Assembly: GCF_003719295.1 (NCBI RefSeq)
Contig: NZ_RFLW01000002.1
Span: 796,763-860,762 of the forward strand
Length of the DNA stretch: 64,000 bases
Reading direction: 5' to 3'
From: Haliea alexandrii
Lineage (GTDB): Bacteria; Pseudomonadota; Gammaproteobacteria; Pseudomonadales; Halieaceae
Numbering within the stretch: position 1 is the stretch's first letter; each line of letters starts with the position of its first letter. Position numbers and translations under genes: made by a program. The notes under the pieces were generated by a model. The model was given only the letters and a program-made list of their open reading frames with translations, did no database searches and was not told where the DNA came from. This document shows positions 1 through 10,505 of this stretch, one piece after another.

Positions 1-1359
1 CGCCACCCAGAGGTTGTAGTCGCCGGCGTGCAAGAGGGGCAGCGTCAGCGCGCAGGCGAGCGTGACCAATCCCGGCACCAGCAGTTCCGCCTGCCAGCGG
101 CGGGCACTGTCACGCTTCCAGCGCGACAGCGGACCAATGCCCATGAAGGGCACCAGTAATGCCATGAGCGGAATGAAGACCGCGTTGAAATAGGGAGGGC
201 CGACCGAGTACTTGCCTTGCCCCAGTGCGTCCATCAGCAGCGGGAACAGCGTGCCAAACAGCACCGTCAGCGTGGCGACCAGAAACACCACATTGTTCAC
301 CAGCAGCAGCGATTCGCGGGAAATCCAGGTAAAACTCACCCGGCTGGCCACGGCGGGTGCGCGCAGCGCATACAGCACCAGGGAGCCCCCCGTGACTATA
401 CCCAGGAACACCAGAATGAACATGCCGCGGGCGGGGTCTGTGGCAAAGGCGTGTACCGAGGTCAGCACCCCGGAGCGCACCAGGAAGGTCCCCAGAAGGC
501 TCAGGGAGAAGGCAAAAATGGCCAGTAATACAGTCCAGCTCTTAAACAGGCCGCGCTTTTCCGTCGCCGCCAATGAGTGCACCAACGCGGTGCCCGCCAG
601 CCAGGGCATGAAGGATGCATTCTCGACCGGGTCCCAGAACCACCAGCCACCCCAGCCGAGTTCGTAGTAAGCCCACCAGCTGCCCAGCATGATGCCCAGG
701 GTCAGAAAGGCCCAGGCGACATTGGTCCAGGGCCGCGACCAGCGCGCCCAGGCGGCATCCAGGCGACCGCCGAGCAAGGCGGCGATAGCAAAAGCAAAAG
801 CCACCGAAAAACCGACATACCCCATGTACAACAGCGGCGGATGGATGATCAGGCCGAAGTCCTGCAGCAGCGGATTCAGGTCCTGACCATCTGCGGGTAT
901 ACCCGGCAGCAGGCGCGCGAACGGATTGGACGTGAACAACGAGAAGGCGAGAAAGCCAACGCCGACGAAACCCATGACGGCCAACACACGCGACAACATC
1001 ACCAACGGCAACTGCGGGCTGAACACGGCCACAGCACAGGTCCAGAGGGCGAGAATCAGCACCCACAGCAACAGCGAGCCCTCGTGATTACCCCACACCG
1101 CGGAGAACTTGTAGTACCAGGGCAACAGGCTGTTGCTGTTGTTGGCCACCACCTCGACCGAAAAATCGTCCTGCAGGAAGGCCCACGTGAGACAGGCAAA
1201 ACTGAGTGCAGAAAACACCAGCACGCCAATCGCGAGGTTGGGGGCCAGCGCCATGGCCGTGACGTTGCGTCGCCAGCTACCCCACAGTGGAATCGTGGAC
1301 AACAGCACGGACAGGCAGAGCGCCAGAATGAGCGCGAAATGACCCAGCTCGGGGATCAT
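1..1359 (-). CDS. ccmF: CcmF, cytochrome c heme lyase subunit (3' end cut by window edge)
   Basis: Integral-membrane subunit of the System I heme lyase, which joins heme from holo-CcmE to apocytochrome c in the periplasm. The visible 453 codons start [10 protein letters not shown] and read through many hydrophobic helices to NLWVA at the window edge. The family is about 650 residues, so roughly the last third is missing. The tryptophan-rich heme-handling signature [12 protein letters not shown] lies near residue 236. The ATG overlaps the ccmE stop as ATGA, so it is translated with the ccm operon. The rest of the operon (ccmG, ccmH) would lie to the left. Identity is very secure. Confidence 0.96.
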   Translation of the reverse strand, partial: MIPELGHFALILALCLSVLLSTIPLWGSWRRNVTAMALAPNLAIGVLVFSALSFACLTWAFLQDDFSVEVVANNSNSLLPWYYKFSAVWGNHEGSLLLWVLILALWTCAVAVFSPQLPLVMLSRVLAVMGFVGVGFLAFSLFTSNPFARLLPGIPADGQDLNPLLQDFGLIIHPPLLYMGYVGFSVAFAFAIAALLGGRLDAAWARWSRPWTNVAWAFLTLGIMLGSWWAYYELGWGGWWFWDPVENASFMPWLAGTALVHSLAATEKRGLFKSWTVLLAIFAFSLSLLGTFLVRSGVLTSVHAFATDPARGMFILVFLGIVTGGSLVLYALRAPAVASRVSFTWISRESLLLVNNVVFLVATLTVLFGTLFPLLMDALGQGKYSVGPPYFNAVFIPLMALLVPFMGIGPLSRWKRDSARRWQAELLVPGLVTLACALTLPLLHAGDYNLWVA

Positions 1360-1823
1360 TGGCCGTACCCCTGTTCACCGTTCTGCTCCGCCATACGCGC
1401 TTTCGAGGCCTCCAGTGCCTCGGCAACCTCCGGCGGCATGTAGTTCTCATCGTGCTTGGCCAGCACCTCCGACGCCTGCAACACCCCGTTTTCGTCGAGT
1501 TTGCCCGCCGCTACGGCGCCCTGCCCTTCATCGAACAGGTCCGGCAAAATGCCGGTGTAGACAACTGACACAACGGCCTCGTAGTCGGTGACATCAAAGC
1601 GCACTTCCAGGCTGCTGTCGCTGCGCTGCACACTGCCCTCAACCACCATCCCGCCCACACGAATGCTCTGCCCGACCGGCGCGAGCCCGGCGGCCACTTC
1701 AACAGGGGGGTAGAAGAGATTGATGTTGCCGCGCAGGGCGTAGGCCATGAGGCCGATCGCGGAACTGGAGAAAACAACAAGAAACAACACCAACCACAAA
1801 CGCTGCTTGCGAACCGGGTGCAT
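1356..1823 (-). CDS. ccmE: CcmE, periplasmic heme chaperone
   Basis: Membrane-anchored OB-fold chaperone that binds heme covalently and hands it to CcmF. The 155-residue product has one N-terminal membrane helix (about residues 9-29) and the heme-binding motif LAKHDENY, with His124 and Tyr128. The start chosen is the ATG at 1823, which overlaps the ccmD stop (TGATG) and has AGGAGG four bases upstream; a GTG one codon earlier is the alternative. It lies between ccmD and ccmF and overlaps both, indicating tight translational coupling. Confidence 0.95.
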   Translation of the reverse strand: MHPVRKQRLWLVLFLVVFSSSAIGLMAYALRGNINLFYPPVEVAAGLAPVGQSIRVGGMVVEGSVQRSDSSLEVRFDVTDYEAVVSVVYTGILPDLFDEGQGAVAAGKLDENGVLQASEVLAKHDENYMPPEVAEALEASKARMAEQNGEQGYGQ

Positions 1824-2026
1824 CACACCTCCTTGCTGGCGCCGGGCGGGTTACCGCCCTCGCTGCGCCGAATTTGCCCCTCGAGCTGGCGCAGGAACCG
1901 TTGCTCCCGCCGCCGGGGTGCGTAAACCATCATGGCCACCACACCAATTGTAATGAAGTAGGCAGACCAGACAAACGCGCCGTGGCCATCCATCTGTAAC
2001 GCTGCTGCCAATGAGTTGAAGTACAT
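1823..2026 (-). CDS. ccmD: CcmD, small membrane protein of heme exporter
   Basis: Small single-helix protein that helps release holo-CcmE from the CcmABC complex. The 67 residues contain one membrane segment (about 18-35) followed by a basic cytoplasmic tail ([10 protein letters not shown]), the usual CcmD layout. The start overlaps the ccmC stop as TGATG and the stop overlaps the ccmE start. The open frame extends upstream, but that extension only runs inside ccmC. Identification rests on size, topology and position between ccmC and ccmE. Confidence 0.9.
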   Translation of the reverse strand: MYFNSLAAALQMDGHGAFVWSAYFITIGVVAMMVYAPRRREQRFLRQLEGQIRRSEGGNPPGASKEV

Positions 2027-2772
2027 CAGCCTGCCGCCCCCTTGTTGGCCAGCGCCCTGACCCACGCGGTACGTTGCTCGCGCTGCAGGATTTCCACCCG
2101 CATGTTGAGCAACAGGGCACAGGTGAACAGGCAATAGAACGCCGTGATCATAAACAGCAGCGGGTAAAGCATGCTGGGGTCAATCGTGCTCCCGCCAGTG
2201 AACTTGATGGAGGCCGGTTGATGCAGGCTGTACCACCAGTCCACCGACTTGTAGATGATCGGAATGTTCACCGTGCCCACCAGGCTGAGTATCGCGCAGG
2301 CCTTGGCGGCAAGGGCTTTGTTCTCATAGGCTTCGTACAGCGCCACAACCCCGAGGTAGAGAAACAGGAGAATCAGCATCGACGTGATGCGTGCATCCCA
2401 CACCCACCAGGTACCCCAGGTGGGCTTGCCCCAGATGCTGCCCGTCACCAGCGCAACGAAGGTCAGGGCCGCACCGATCGGCGCACAGGCGCGCATGGCA
2501 ATGTCGGCCATTTTCATACGCCAGATCAGGCTCACCGCGCCGGCTATCGCCATCACGTAATAGCCAGCCAGCGCCACCACAGCAGCAGGCACATGAATGT
2601 AAATGATGCGGTAGCTGTTGCCCTGACGGAAATCCGGCGCGGTGAACAACACGCCCCAGACTGCGCCGCCGACCAATGCCAGCAGGGTAATCGGCAGAAG
2701 CCAGCGCAGAATGGACCCGGAGAGGCGATACAGCCAGGGAGGAGAACCGAATTTATGGAAGAGCGTCCACAT
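2026..2772 (-). CDS. ccmC: CcmC, heme-handling membrane protein
   Basis: Six-helix membrane protein that loads heme onto CcmE. The 248-residue length is normal. The WWD signature WGTWWVWD spans residues 119-126, and the two flanking external histidines that ligate heme in this family are visible as His60 (YIHVPAA) and His184 (SLHQPAS). It is separated from ccmB by 56 bp, the only real gap in the operon, and overlaps ccmD by one base. Confidence 0.96.
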   Translation of the reverse strand: MWTLFHKFGSPPWLYRLSGSILRWLLPITLLALVGGAVWGVLFTAPDFRQGNSYRIIYIHVPAAVVALAGYYVMAIAGAVSLIWRMKMADIAMRACAPIGAALTFVALVTGSIWGKPTWGTWWVWDARITSMLILLFLYLGVVALYEAYENKALAAKACAILSLVGTVNIPIIYKSVDWWYSLHQPASIKFTGGSTIDPSMLYPLLFMITAFYCLFTCALLLNMRVEILQREQRTAWVRALANKGAAG

Positions 2773-2828
2773 GGCGCGGGATTATACAGCGACCGCGGCC
2801 CCGAACAATCCAAATTGCACGAAATCGC

Positions 2829-3515
2829 TCAGGTATCGACACTGATACGCAAACCCGCGGCGATCGCCATGGGGGCGAGCGCGATCGACATACACAGCAG
2901 AGCCCCGAGAATCGCCAGAAAAGGCCCTGCCGGATTGCCATTCAACGCCGCTTGCACGGCGCCACTGCCGAAGATTAGCACCGGCATGTAAAATGGCAGA
3001 ATCAGCAGGGAAATGAGCATGCCGCCACGCTTCAATCCCACGGTCAGCGCGGCGCCAATGCCCCCGATGAGGCTGAGCACGGCGGTGCCCAGCAGAAGGC
3101 TCGCCGCGAGCGCGGGAATAGCGCCCGGCGCAAGGCCCAGCATCAGCGCAAACAGGGGCGAAGCCAGCCCCAGCAGCAGGCCCGTGAGCAACCAGTGCGC
3201 CAGCACATAGGCCAGCGCCGAGAAATACAGTGGCTGAGGTGCCAGCAGCAACTGTTCCAGGCTACCGTCCTCGAGGTCACTGCGGAACACCGCATCGGAG
3301 GTGAGCAGATTTGAGAGCAGGGCCACAATCCACAGGATACCCGGAGCAAACGCCGCCAGGGTATCGGGTGCGGGACCCAGGCCGAGGGGGAACAGCGCCA
3401 CCACCATGGCAAAGAATAGCAGCGGATTACCGAGCTCTACCGGCCGGCGCAGCCCCAACACCAGTTGTCTGCGCAGCAGGCGCAGGCAGAACGTGACAGT
3501 GGCTGCAGGGGTCAT
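2829..3515 (-). CDS. ccmB: CcmB, heme exporter permease
   Basis: Membrane subunit of the CcmAB ABC transporter, which uses ATP to free holo-CcmE from CcmCD. The 228-residue protein is almost entirely hydrophobic, with about six helices, and carries the family's conserved stretch FRSDLEDGSLEQLLLAP near residues 77-93. The ATG overlaps the ccmA stop as ATGA. Length and operon position fit CcmB fully. Confidence 0.94.
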   Translation of the reverse strand: MTPAATVTFCLRLLRRQLVLGLRRPVELGNPLLFFAMVVALFPLGLGPAPDTLAAFAPGILWIVALLSNLLTSDAVFRSDLEDGSLEQLLLAPQPLYFSALAYVLAHWLLTGLLLGLASPLFALMLGLAPGAIPALAASLLLGTAVLSLIGGIGAALTVGLKRGGMLISLLILPFYMPVLIFGSGAVQAALNGNPAGPFLAILGALLCMSIALAPMAIAAGLRISVDT

Positions 3516-4132
3516 TGCAGGGTACCCGTGGCGAGGTCCAGCCGCAGCAACGGGTAGGCCAGGGTAACCGGCTGGTGTGAGGTCAGGAGCACACCACCGC
3601 CCTGCTCGAGGTGCTGCAGCAGACGCACTTCCAGTGCCCCGACGCCCGCCCGGTCAATAGCCGTGAAGGGCTCGTCCAGCAGCCACAACGGCGCCCGGGA
3701 CAGGTACAGCCGAGCCAGATTGACGCGGCGATGCTGGCCGGCGGAAAGGGCGTGGCTGGGCACATCCTCGTAGCCATAGAGGTTGACGGCCGCCAGCGCG
3801 GCGTCGATCTCCGCCGCGCTGAAATCCGCCTCCCCCGCCACGTGCCAGGCCAGGTTTTCCCGCGGCGTAAGCAACCCCTTCACGGCACTTTGATGGCCGA
3901 GGAACAGCTGGGCGGCCCTGTGCTCGACATGCCCGGCGAAACCGTAGCGGGAAAGCCCGGCAAGAATGCGCAGCAGACTGGTTTTGCCGGCGCCGTTGGC
4001 GCCCTCGATCTGTACCAGCTGACCGCGTCGCAGCTGCAGGCTTATGCCGCTGAACAGCTCCCTGCCACCGCGCTCCAGGCTCAACCCAGACGCACTGAGC
4101 AATACACCATCTGCCGCGCCGCCGTCTGTCAC
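3512..4132 (-). CDS. ccmA: CcmA, heme exporter ATP-binding protein
   Basis: Cytoplasmic ATPase of the CcmAB transporter. The 206-residue ABC domain has Walker A GANGAGKTS (about 44-52), signature LSAGQHRRV and Walker B LWLLDEP, followed by the switch histidine in TSHQP. Translation starts at a GTG directly after the ttcA stop codon, with no space for a promoter. ccmA is therefore probably cotranscribed with ttcA, or translated from a message starting inside it. Confidence 0.94.
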   Translation of the reverse strand: MTDGGAADGVLLSASGLSLERGGRELFSGISLQLRRGQLVQIEGANGAGKTSLLRILAGLSRYGFAGHVEHRAAQLFLGHQSAVKGLLTPRENLAWHVAGEADFSAAEIDAALAAVNLYGYEDVPSHALSAGQHRRVNLARLYLSRAPLWLLDEPFTAIDRAGVGALEVRLLQHLEQGGGVLLTSHQPVTLAYPLLRLDLATGTLQ

Positions 4133-5047
4133 CTAGAGGTTGACGACGCGGATGGCGGGCAGGTGAAGGTCGCGATCGACCTCGGCGCGCAGGTTGCTGA
4201 AATCAAACAGGGCGGTATCCGCCAACTGCGAGGGGGCCACGTTGCAAATTCCGCGGAAAATGGTTTCTGTGCGACCCGGGTACTGGCGCTCCCAGTCCGC
4301 AAGCATCTGCTTGATCTGCACCCGCTGCAGGTTCTCCTGGGAACCGCAGAGATTGCAGGGAATGATCGGGAACGCCTTGTAGTCCGCATAGGCTACCAGG
4401 TCTTTTTCCTTGCAGTACGCCATCGGCCGAATGACCACGTTGCGCTTGTCATCGCTGAGCAGCTTCGGCGGCATCGCTTTCAGGCTGCCACCGAAAAACA
4501 GGTTCAGGAACAGGGTTTCGACGATGTCGTCACGGTGATGCCCGAGGGCGATTTTGGTGGCGCCGATATCGGCGGCGAAACCGTACAGGCTGCCCCGCCG
4601 CAGGCGCGAACAAAGGCCGCAGGTTGTCTTGCCCTCGGGGATCACCGAGCGCACCACGCTGTAGGTATCTTTCTCCAGGATGTAATAGGGAACATCCAGC
4701 GCTTCCAGGTAGGCCGGCAGCACGTGCTCCGGAAAGCCGGGTTGCTTCTGGTCGAGGTTGACCGCTATCAGTTCAAAGTCCACCGGTGCGCTGCTGCGCA
4801 GGGCCATCAGCACGTCCAGCATGGCGTAGGAATCCTTGCCCCCGGACAGACACACCATAACCCGGTCACCGGCTTCAATCATGCTGTAATCGGCGATGGC
4901 ATTGCCCACATTACGCCGCAAGCGCTTTTGCAACTTGTTGAATTCGGTTCTTTCTTTTCTGGAAAGCTCGCGCACTAGCCGCCTGCCACTGATCACCCGG
5001 AAGCGGCGCATTTTACAGGCAGCGGCTTGTTTTTTCACCCGTTTCAC
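4133..5047 (-). CDS. ttcA: TtcA, tRNA cytidine(32) 2-sulfurtransferase
   Basis: Fe-S enzyme of the PP-loop superfamily that thiolates C32 of certain tRNAs. The ATP-binding PP-loop SGGKDS is at residues 68-73, and the CxxC pairs that hold the cluster are CGLC (143-146) and CNLC (231-234). The conserved block [15 protein letters not shown] is intact. The longest frame begins with a GTG at 5047 and has about 20 more N-terminal residues than the E. coli protein; the ATG at 5011 is an equally plausible start, and neither has a convincing ribosome site. Divergent from mdh, and directly upstream of ccmA. Confidence 0.94.
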   Translation of the reverse strand: MKRVKKQAAACKMRRFRVISGRRLVRELSRKERTEFNKLQKRLRRNVGNAIADYSMIEAGDRVMVCLSGGKDSYAMLDVLMALRSSAPVDFELIAVNLDQKQPGFPEHVLPAYLEALDVPYYILEKDTYSVVRSVIPEGKTTCGLCSRLRRGSLYGFAADIGATKIALGHHRDDIVETLFLNLFFGGSLKAMPPKLLSDDKRNVVIRPMAYCKEKDLVAYADYKAFPIIPCNLCGSQENLQRVQIKQMLADWERQYPGRTETIFRGICNVAPSQLADTALFDFSNLRAEVDRDLHLPAIRVVNL

Positions 5048-5103
5048 TCGACAATATCGCCCCCTTGTTTGCCATCAACCCGACCCTTGAGGACTCCCTG
5101 CCC

Positions 5104-6084
5104 ATGAAAGCACCTGTTCGAGTGACCGTTACCGGCGCCGCCGGCCAAATTGGCTACGCGCTGCTGTTCCGTATCGCCTCCGGCGCCATGCTGGGCGACG
5201 ATCAGCCCGTGATCCTGCAGTTGCTGGACATCACGCCGGCCATGGAAGCCCTCAACGGCGTGCGCATGGAGCTGGACGACTGCGCGTTCCCGCTGCTGAC
5301 CAACATCATCTGCACCGACGACCCCGCTGTCGCCTTCAAGGACACCGACTACGCCCTGCTCGTGGGTGCACGCCCCCGCGGCCCCGGCATGGAGCGCAAG
5401 GATCTGCTGGAAGCCAACGCCGCCATCTTCTCGGTGCAGGGCAAGGCCATCGACGCGCACGCCAGCCGCAACATCAAGGTACTGGTGGTGGGTAACCCGG
5501 CGAATACCAACGCCCTCATCACCCAGCGCAATGCGCCGGACATCAACCCGCGCAACTTCACCGCCATGACCCGCCTGGATCACAACCGCGCGATGACGCA
5601 GATTGCGCAGAAGACTGGCAAAACCGTCAACGACGTGAAAAAGATGACCATATGGGGCAACCACTCCGCCACCCAGTACCCCGATCTGTTCAATGCTGAA
5701 GTCGATGGCAGCAAAGCCATCACCCTGATCGATCAGGCATGGTACGAAGGCGACTTCATTCCCACGGTGCAACAGCGTGGCGCGGCAATCATCAAGGCCC
5801 GTGGTGCGTCCTCGGCCGCCTCTGCTGCCAACGCCGCCATCGACCACATGCGCAGCTGGGCGTTGGGTACGGAAGGTGACGACTGGGTCTCCATGGGCGT
5901 TTATTCCGACGGGTCCTATGGCATTGCCGAGGGCCTCATCTACTCCTTCCCCTGCCGCTGCAACAACGGCGACTGGGAAATCGTCCAGGGCGTCGACGTT
6001 GGCGACTTCAGCCGCGGCAAAATGCAGGCCACCGAGCAGGAACTGGCCGAGGAACGCGATGCCGTTGCGCATTTGCTGCCCTGA
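5104..6084 (+). CDS. mdh: Malate dehydrogenase (NAD-dependent)
   Basis: Citric acid cycle enzyme converting malate and NAD to oxaloacetate. The 326-residue length and sequence fit the cytosolic-type MDH of beta/gammaproteobacteria rather than the 312-residue E. coli type. The NAD-binding glycine motif [10 protein letters not shown] lies near the N-terminus. The substrate-binding arginine region is [15 protein letters not shown], and the catalytic His187 is in [10 protein letters not shown]. The chosen ATG is preceded by TTGAGGACT. The stop codon abuts the ATG of the downstream TetR regulator (TGAATG). Confidence 0.96.
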   Translation: MKAPVRVTVTGAAGQIGYALLFRIASGAMLGDDQPVILQLLDITPAMEALNGVRMELDDCAFPLLTNIICTDDPAVAFKDTDYALLVGARPRGPGMERKDLLEANAAIFSVQGKAIDAHASRNIKVLVVGNPANTNALITQRNAPDINPRNFTAMTRLDHNRAMTQIAQKTGKTVNDVKKMTIWGNHSATQYPDLFNAEVDGSKAITLIDQAWYEGDFIPTVQQRGAAIIKARGASSAASAANAAIDHMRSWALGTEGDDWVSMGVYSDGSYGIAEGLIYSFPCRCNNGDWEIVQGVDVGDFSRGKMQATEQELAEERDAVAHLLP

Positions 6085-6714
6085 ATGACGGCTTCTGAAC
6101 CGCAAGCCGCCCGGCAACGCAACTACCATCACGGCAACTTGCGGGCGGAACTGCTGGATTCGGCACTGGAGCAGCTCGAGACTGCCGGTGCCGACGCGTT
6201 GAGCCTGCGGGCGCTCGCCCGCGGTGTCGGCGTCTCGCAGACAGCACCCTACCGGCACTTCAACGACAAAGGCGACCTGCTCGCCGCGCTGGCGGCGGTC
6301 GGCTACCGACGCCTGCTAAACGACTTGCGTCAAGCGGCGGAGGAAACCGGCGATTGCCCTGAGGAACAACTGCACGCACTGGCGAACAGCTACGTGGCCT
6401 ACGCCGGACGCTACCCGCAAATGTTCAAGCTGATGTTCGGGCCCGCCGTACAACCCGCTGAGACCTACCCGGAACTGCGCGAGGCAAGCCGCGACACCTT
6501 CCAGCAGGTGCAGTCCATCCTCCAGCACGGTATCGAGCGCGGCACCTTCCGTGAACTCGACCTCGCCTACCTGACCAACGCGGCCTGGGCTGGCATTCAC
6601 GGCCTCGCCACCCTGCTGGTTGACGCCCCCCAGCTGTTCCGGCGCCACATTGACCTGCAGCGACAAATTCAGCTGAGCGTGCAAACCTTTATCGACGGCA
6701 TCAGCACGCACTGA
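6085..6714 (+). CDS. TetR/AcrR-family regulator with WHG C-terminal domain
   Basis: DNA-binding repressor of 209 residues. The N-terminal helix-turn-helix spans about residues 18-65 and includes [21 protein letters not shown]. The C-terminal half carries the [10 protein letters not shown] motif of TetR proteins with a WHG ligand-binding domain. It starts on the base after the mdh stop, so it is probably cotranscribed with mdh. Ligand and targets are unknown; the neighbouring ybbP converges from the other side, and the nearest exporter operon (ybbAP) is only a guess as a target. Confidence 0.88.
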   Translation: MTASEPQAARQRNYHHGNLRAELLDSALEQLETAGADALSLRALARGVGVSQTAPYRHFNDKGDLLAALAAVGYRRLLNDLRQAAEETGDCPEEQLHALANSYVAYAGRYPQMFKLMFGPAVQPAETYPELREASRDTFQQVQSILQHGIERGTFRELDLAYLTNAAWAGIHGLATLLVDAPQLFRRHIDLQRQIQLSVQTFIDGISTH

Positions 6715-6730
6715 TCCTTGAGCGCAGCGC

Positions 6731-9205
6731 CTAGAGCTCGCGCAGCACGGCCAATGGCGGGCTGGAAACCACTTTCCGACAACTGAACACACCCAGGCCA
6801 GCAATTAGCAGCGCGCCGCCCCCGATACCCACGGGCCACACCCAGGGCGAAGGGGCATAAGCCATGCCCATGACCTGGGCCTGCAAGATATACACAGACA
6901 ACTCTGCCCCCACGGTGGCGAGCACGCCGGCGAACACCCCCAGCGCGGCAAACTCGATCCACAGGCCACCCAGCACCAGGCGCCGGCGGGCGCCCAGGGC
7001 ACGCAGAATCGAGCTTTCGTGCATGCGGGCATCCACGCTGGCCTGCACACCCGCCACCAGAACCAGAGCGCCCGCGGCCATGATGACCGCGAGCACCAGC
7101 TCCACCGCCGAGGACACCTGGCTGACGATGCCGCGTACCTGCGCAACCACCACATCCATCTCAACCACCGTGACCGTGGGGAACTGTCGAATAAACCCGT
7201 TCAGAAACGGTTTCTGCGCCGGCTGCAGATAGAAACTGGTCATGAAGGTCGCAGGGTACGGGGCCAGCAGGCGCGGCGGAAATACCAGCCAGAAGTTGGG
7301 ATTGAAGGATTGCCAGTCCAACTCACGAATGCTGGTGACCGTGGCCTCGAAGGGCTCTGACCCCACCTGAAAGCCGATTCTATCACCCAACCCCACGCCG
7401 AAGCGCTCGGCAAACTCGACTTCGAGCGACACCTCGGCGGCATCGCTGCGCGGTGCCCACCAGCGGCCTTCCAGCAGGCGGTTATCTCCGGGTAACGTGT
7501 CTGCCCAGGTGAAATTGGCTTCGCGCTGACGGCGCCCCTCTTCGGGGTCGTCCGTCTGCGGCAGGGCCACACCGTTCACCGACAGGATGCGCCCGCGTAT
7601 CATCGGGTACAGCGGCGCCCCGGGAATATCGCCGCTGCGCAGCAGTTGCTCCACGCCCTGCACGTCTTCAGGGGCAATATTCAAGGCGAAATGATTAGGG
7701 GTATTTTCCGGCAGCTGGGTTTGCCAGGCATCTATCAGCGATGTGCGCACCAGCAGCAACACCAGTAGCAACATGATAGCCATGGCAAATATCACCACCT
7801 GCAGCGCATTGGCGGTGCCACGCCGCTGCAGGCCCGCCAGCGCCAGACGCCAGATACTGCCGGCACTCATACCCACAAGGCGGCCGCCGCGCAGCAGTGT
7901 AAGCGCCAGGCCGAGCCCGAGGAACACAGTGGCGGCCAACCCGCTCAACACCGCGAGGGTGATTTTCCAGTCACCGCTGTACCACCACATGAGGCCGGAT
8001 ACGGCGGCCAGGCCCACCGCGTAATCGGTGAGGGTGCGCCGCTGTTCCTGTGGCATGTCGCGACGCAGCACACGCAATGGACTGGCCTGACTCAAGCGGC
8101 GCAGCGGCGGCCAGGCGAAACACAGCAGGCAGACCAGCGCGGTGGCGGCGCCAATACCGTAAGGACGAATGCCCGCGGGCCCGGGCGCCACCGGCAACTG
8201 GTCGCCGAAAAGGTTGAAGAAGGCTGACTGCAACGCCCAGCCCAGCGAGCAACCCAACAGAGTGGCCAACAAACCGAGCAGGAACAGGCTGCGACCGTAG
8301 AGACGTGTGATGCTGCCGGACGTCGCACCCAGGCTTTTCATGATGGCGACATAATCGTTGTGACGCTCACTGAAGCGACGAGCGGCCAGCGCGATGGCCA
8401 CGCCGGCGAGCACCACGCCAAGGCTGCCCGCCAACAACAGAAAGCTCTCGGCTCGCTGCAGCGCCTCGCCGAGGCCCGGCTGCCCCTCATTCACATCCAG
8501 CAGCCGCTGCCCTTCCCCGAGTTGCGCTTGCAGCCAGCGCTCAAAGCTCTCGACGGCAGCGGGCTCCCCGGCATACAGCTGGCGGTATTCTACCCGGCTG
8601 CCGGGCTGTACCACGGCGGTCGCGGCGATATCGGCGTAATGCATCAATACGCGCGGCCCCAGGCCGAGGAAAGAGCCGCCCTGGTCAGGCTCGGTGCGCG
8701 CCGCCGCCACCACCCGAAACGCCGCCTCACCCACCGCCACGGTGTCGCCTATCGCAACATCGAGCAGCGGAAACAGCCGCGAGTCCAGCCACACGGTGCC
8801 GGGTTCGGGCCCACGGCCACCGGTGATCAAATCACCGAAGGGCTGCTCGCTGTAGCGCAGCGCTCCGCGCAGCGGGTAAGCATCGCTCACCGCCTTGACG
8901 GAGGCCAGCACCATGCCCTCGTCACCCGCGTAGACCATGGAGGGAAACGTGAGTACCTGTGCGGTACCGAGGCCCCGACGCGACGCCTCCTGCAACCAGT
9001 CCGCCGGCGCCTCGCGCCCACTGCGCACCACCCGGTCTGCGGCGAGGAAACGGTGGCTCTCCTGCGCCAGTGCCGTTTGCAGGCGCGTGGTGAAGGCGCT
9101 GATGCCGGAAACCACGGCAACCGCCAGTACCAGCGCTGCCACCAAAACACCCAGTTCGCCGCCACGCCAGTCACGCGCCAGCATGCGCGTTGCAGTCATC
9201 GACAT
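6731..9205 (-). CDS. ybbP: FtsX-like ABC transporter permease, YbbP type
   Basis: Large membrane permease of 824 residues with an N-terminal helix, a long periplasmic segment, two FtsX-type helix bundles separated by a second periplasmic region, and a C-terminal helix pair. Known YbbAP-type systems are MacB-like transporters whose cargo is poorly defined. The start codon sits three bases after the ybbA stop, with GGAG in good position. The ybbP-ybbA-tesA arrangement matches the E. coli locus. Function beyond lipid or lipoprotein-type export cannot be read from sequence. Confidence 0.88.
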   Translation of the reverse strand: MSMTATRMLARDWRGGELGVLVAALVLAVAVVSGISAFTTRLQTALAQESHRFLAADRVVRSGREAPADWLQEASRRGLGTAQVLTFPSMVYAGDEGMVLASVKAVSDAYPLRGALRYSEQPFGDLITGGRGPEPGTVWLDSRLFPLLDVAIGDTVAVGEAAFRVVAAARTEPDQGGSFLGLGPRVLMHYADIAATAVVQPGSRVEYRQLYAGEPAAVESFERWLQAQLGEGQRLLDVNEGQPGLGEALQRAESFLLLAGSLGVVLAGVAIALAARRFSERHNDYVAIMKSLGATSGSITRLYGRSLFLLGLLATLLGCSLGWALQSAFFNLFGDQLPVAPGPAGIRPYGIGAATALVCLLCFAWPPLRRLSQASPLRVLRRDMPQEQRRTLTDYAVGLAAVSGLMWWYSGDWKITLAVLSGLAATVFLGLGLALTLLRGGRLVGMSAGSIWRLALAGLQRRGTANALQVVIFAMAIMLLLVLLLVRTSLIDAWQTQLPENTPNHFALNIAPEDVQGVEQLLRSGDIPGAPLYPMIRGRILSVNGVALPQTDDPEEGRRQREANFTWADTLPGDNRLLEGRWWAPRSDAAEVSLEVEFAERFGVGLGDRIGFQVGSEPFEATVTSIRELDWQSFNPNFWLVFPPRLLAPYPATFMTSFYLQPAQKPFLNGFIRQFPTVTVVEMDVVVAQVRGIVSQVSSAVELVLAVIMAAGALVLVAGVQASVDARMHESSILRALGARRRLVLGGLWIEFAALGVFAGVLATVGAELSVYILQAQVMGMAYAPSPWVWPVGIGGGALLIAGLGVFSCRKVVSSPPLAVLREL

Positions 9206-9208
9206 GGC

Positions 9209-9874
9209 TCAGTCTCCGTCAATCAGGGCGCCGGCTTCCAGACGAAACCGGTGCTGGCAGCGCTCCGCAAGGCTCAGGTCATGGGTCACCAGGACCAGGG
9301 TGGTATTTTGCTCGCGGTTGAGTTCGAACAGCAGGTCGATGATGTGACTTCCGGTTGCGGTATCCAGGTTACCTGTGGGCTCGTCCGCGAACAGGATCGA
9401 TGGCGTGTTGGCGAAGGCGCGGGCAATCGCCACCCGCTGCTGCTCACCGCCGGACATCTGCCGCGGATAGTGCTGGATACGCTCACCCAGGCCCACCCGC
9501 TCGAGAAAGGTCTGCGCCAGCGTCAATGCCTTGCCCTGCCCCTGTAACTCCAGCGGCAGCATGACGTTCTCCAGCGCGGTCAGGGCCGGCAACAACTGGA
9601 ATGACTGGAACACGAAGCCGACATGCTGCCCGCGAAACAGCGCGCGCTCATCCTCGTCCAACGCGCTGATGTCGGTGCCGTCGATGACCACCCTGCCGGC
9701 ACTCGCCTCGTCCAGCCCGGCCAGCAAGCCCAGCAATGTGGATTTGCCGGATCCGGAGGCACCGATGATGGCCACCGACTCCCCCGACTTGATTTCCAGA
9801 GTGATCCCTTTCAGTATCTCCAGCTCGCTGCCCGCCATGGGCACCCGTTTCTGGAGATTTTCAGCCTTGATCAT
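9209..9874 (-). CDS. ybbA: ABC transporter ATP-binding protein, YbbA type
   Basis: ATPase partner of YbbP, 221 residues. Walker [10 protein letters not shown] (38-46), signature [14 protein letters not shown] and Walker [12 protein letters not shown] place it in the LolD/MacB-like group. The ATG at 9874 is preferred because the homologous start ([10 protein letters not shown]) lies there and AGGA is placed eight bases upstream; ten further codons are open upstream. This ATG shares the tetranucleotide CATG with the divergent tesA start, so each gene's 5' control region lies inside the other. Confidence 0.92.
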   Translation of the reverse strand: MIKAENLQKRVPMAGSELEILKGITLEIKSGESVAIIGASGSGKSTLLGLLAGLDEASAGRVVIDGTDISALDEDERALFRGQHVGFVFQSFQLLPALTALENVMLPLELQGQGKALTLAQTFLERVGLGERIQHYPRQMSGGEQQRVAIARAFANTPSILFADEPTGNLDTATGSHIIDLLFELNREQNTTLVLVTHDLSLAERCQHRFRLEAGALIDGD

Positions 9875-10505
9875 GTCGCGATTCCTTTTCGCACTGATAC
9901 GCACTTCACGCGCCGCCGGATTGTGTCTGCTGCTGGCAATGCCGCAGTCGGCCCTGGCCGAGAAAGCCCTGCTTGTGTTGGGTGATAGTATCAGCGCGGC
10001 CTACGGCATGTCTCTGGAACAGGGTTGGGTGAGCCTGCTTGCCGCACAACTGCGCAGCAGCCACCCTGACTACACGGTGGTCAACGCCAGCATCAGCGGC
10101 GAAACCACGGGTGGTGGCCTGCGCCGACTGCCAGACCTGCTGGCGCAACACCGCCCGCGGGTGGTGGTGCTGGAGCTGGGTGGCAACGATGGCCTGCGCG
10201 GCCACCCACCCGCCCGGATTCGCAGCAACCTGCTGCGCATGGCGGAACTGGCCGAAGACAGTGGCGCCACAGTGTTGCTGCTGCCCATGGAGATCCCCCC
10301 GAACTACGGCAAGCGCTACACCGCTGCCTTTCGGGAGAGTTTCGCCGCCGTGGCGCAACAAACCGACGCACGCCTGGGGCCCTTCATTCTCGACGGTATC
10401 GCCACAGATGCCGCGCTGATGCAGGATGATGGCATTCACCCTACCGCCGCAGCACAACCCTTGATGCTCGACAATATTATCGCAAGCCTGCTGGAGATTC
10501 TGTGA
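9873..10505 (+). CDS. tesA: TesA-type multifunctional acyl-CoA thioesterase / lysophospholipase / arylesterase
   Basis: Periplasmic SGNH hydrolase of 210 residues. A signal peptide ends at about Ala29 (PQSALA). The catalytic Ser39 is in GDSIS, the oxyanion block is GGNDG, and the Asp-His pair is in DDGIHP near residue 188. Family members cleave acyl-CoA, lysophospholipids and aryl esters. The ATG overlaps the divergent ybbA start; the only upstream ribosome-like site is distant. The stop overlaps the bioA GTG by four bases, so tesA and bioA are coupled. Confidence 0.93.
   Translation: MSRFLFALIRTSRAAGLCLLLAMPQSALAEKALLVLGDSISAAYGMSLEQGWVSLLAAQLRSSHPDYTVVNASISGETTGGGLRRLPDLLAQHRPRVVVLELGGNDGLRGHPPARIRSNLLRMAELAEDSGATVLLLPMEIPPNYGKRYTAAFRESFAAVAQQTDARLGPFILDGIATDAALMQDDGIHPTAAAQPLMLDNIIASLLEIL

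Noticed and set aside
5044-6258. 404-codon open frame on the minus strand
   Set aside because: Antisense to mdh, whose motifs are unambiguous.
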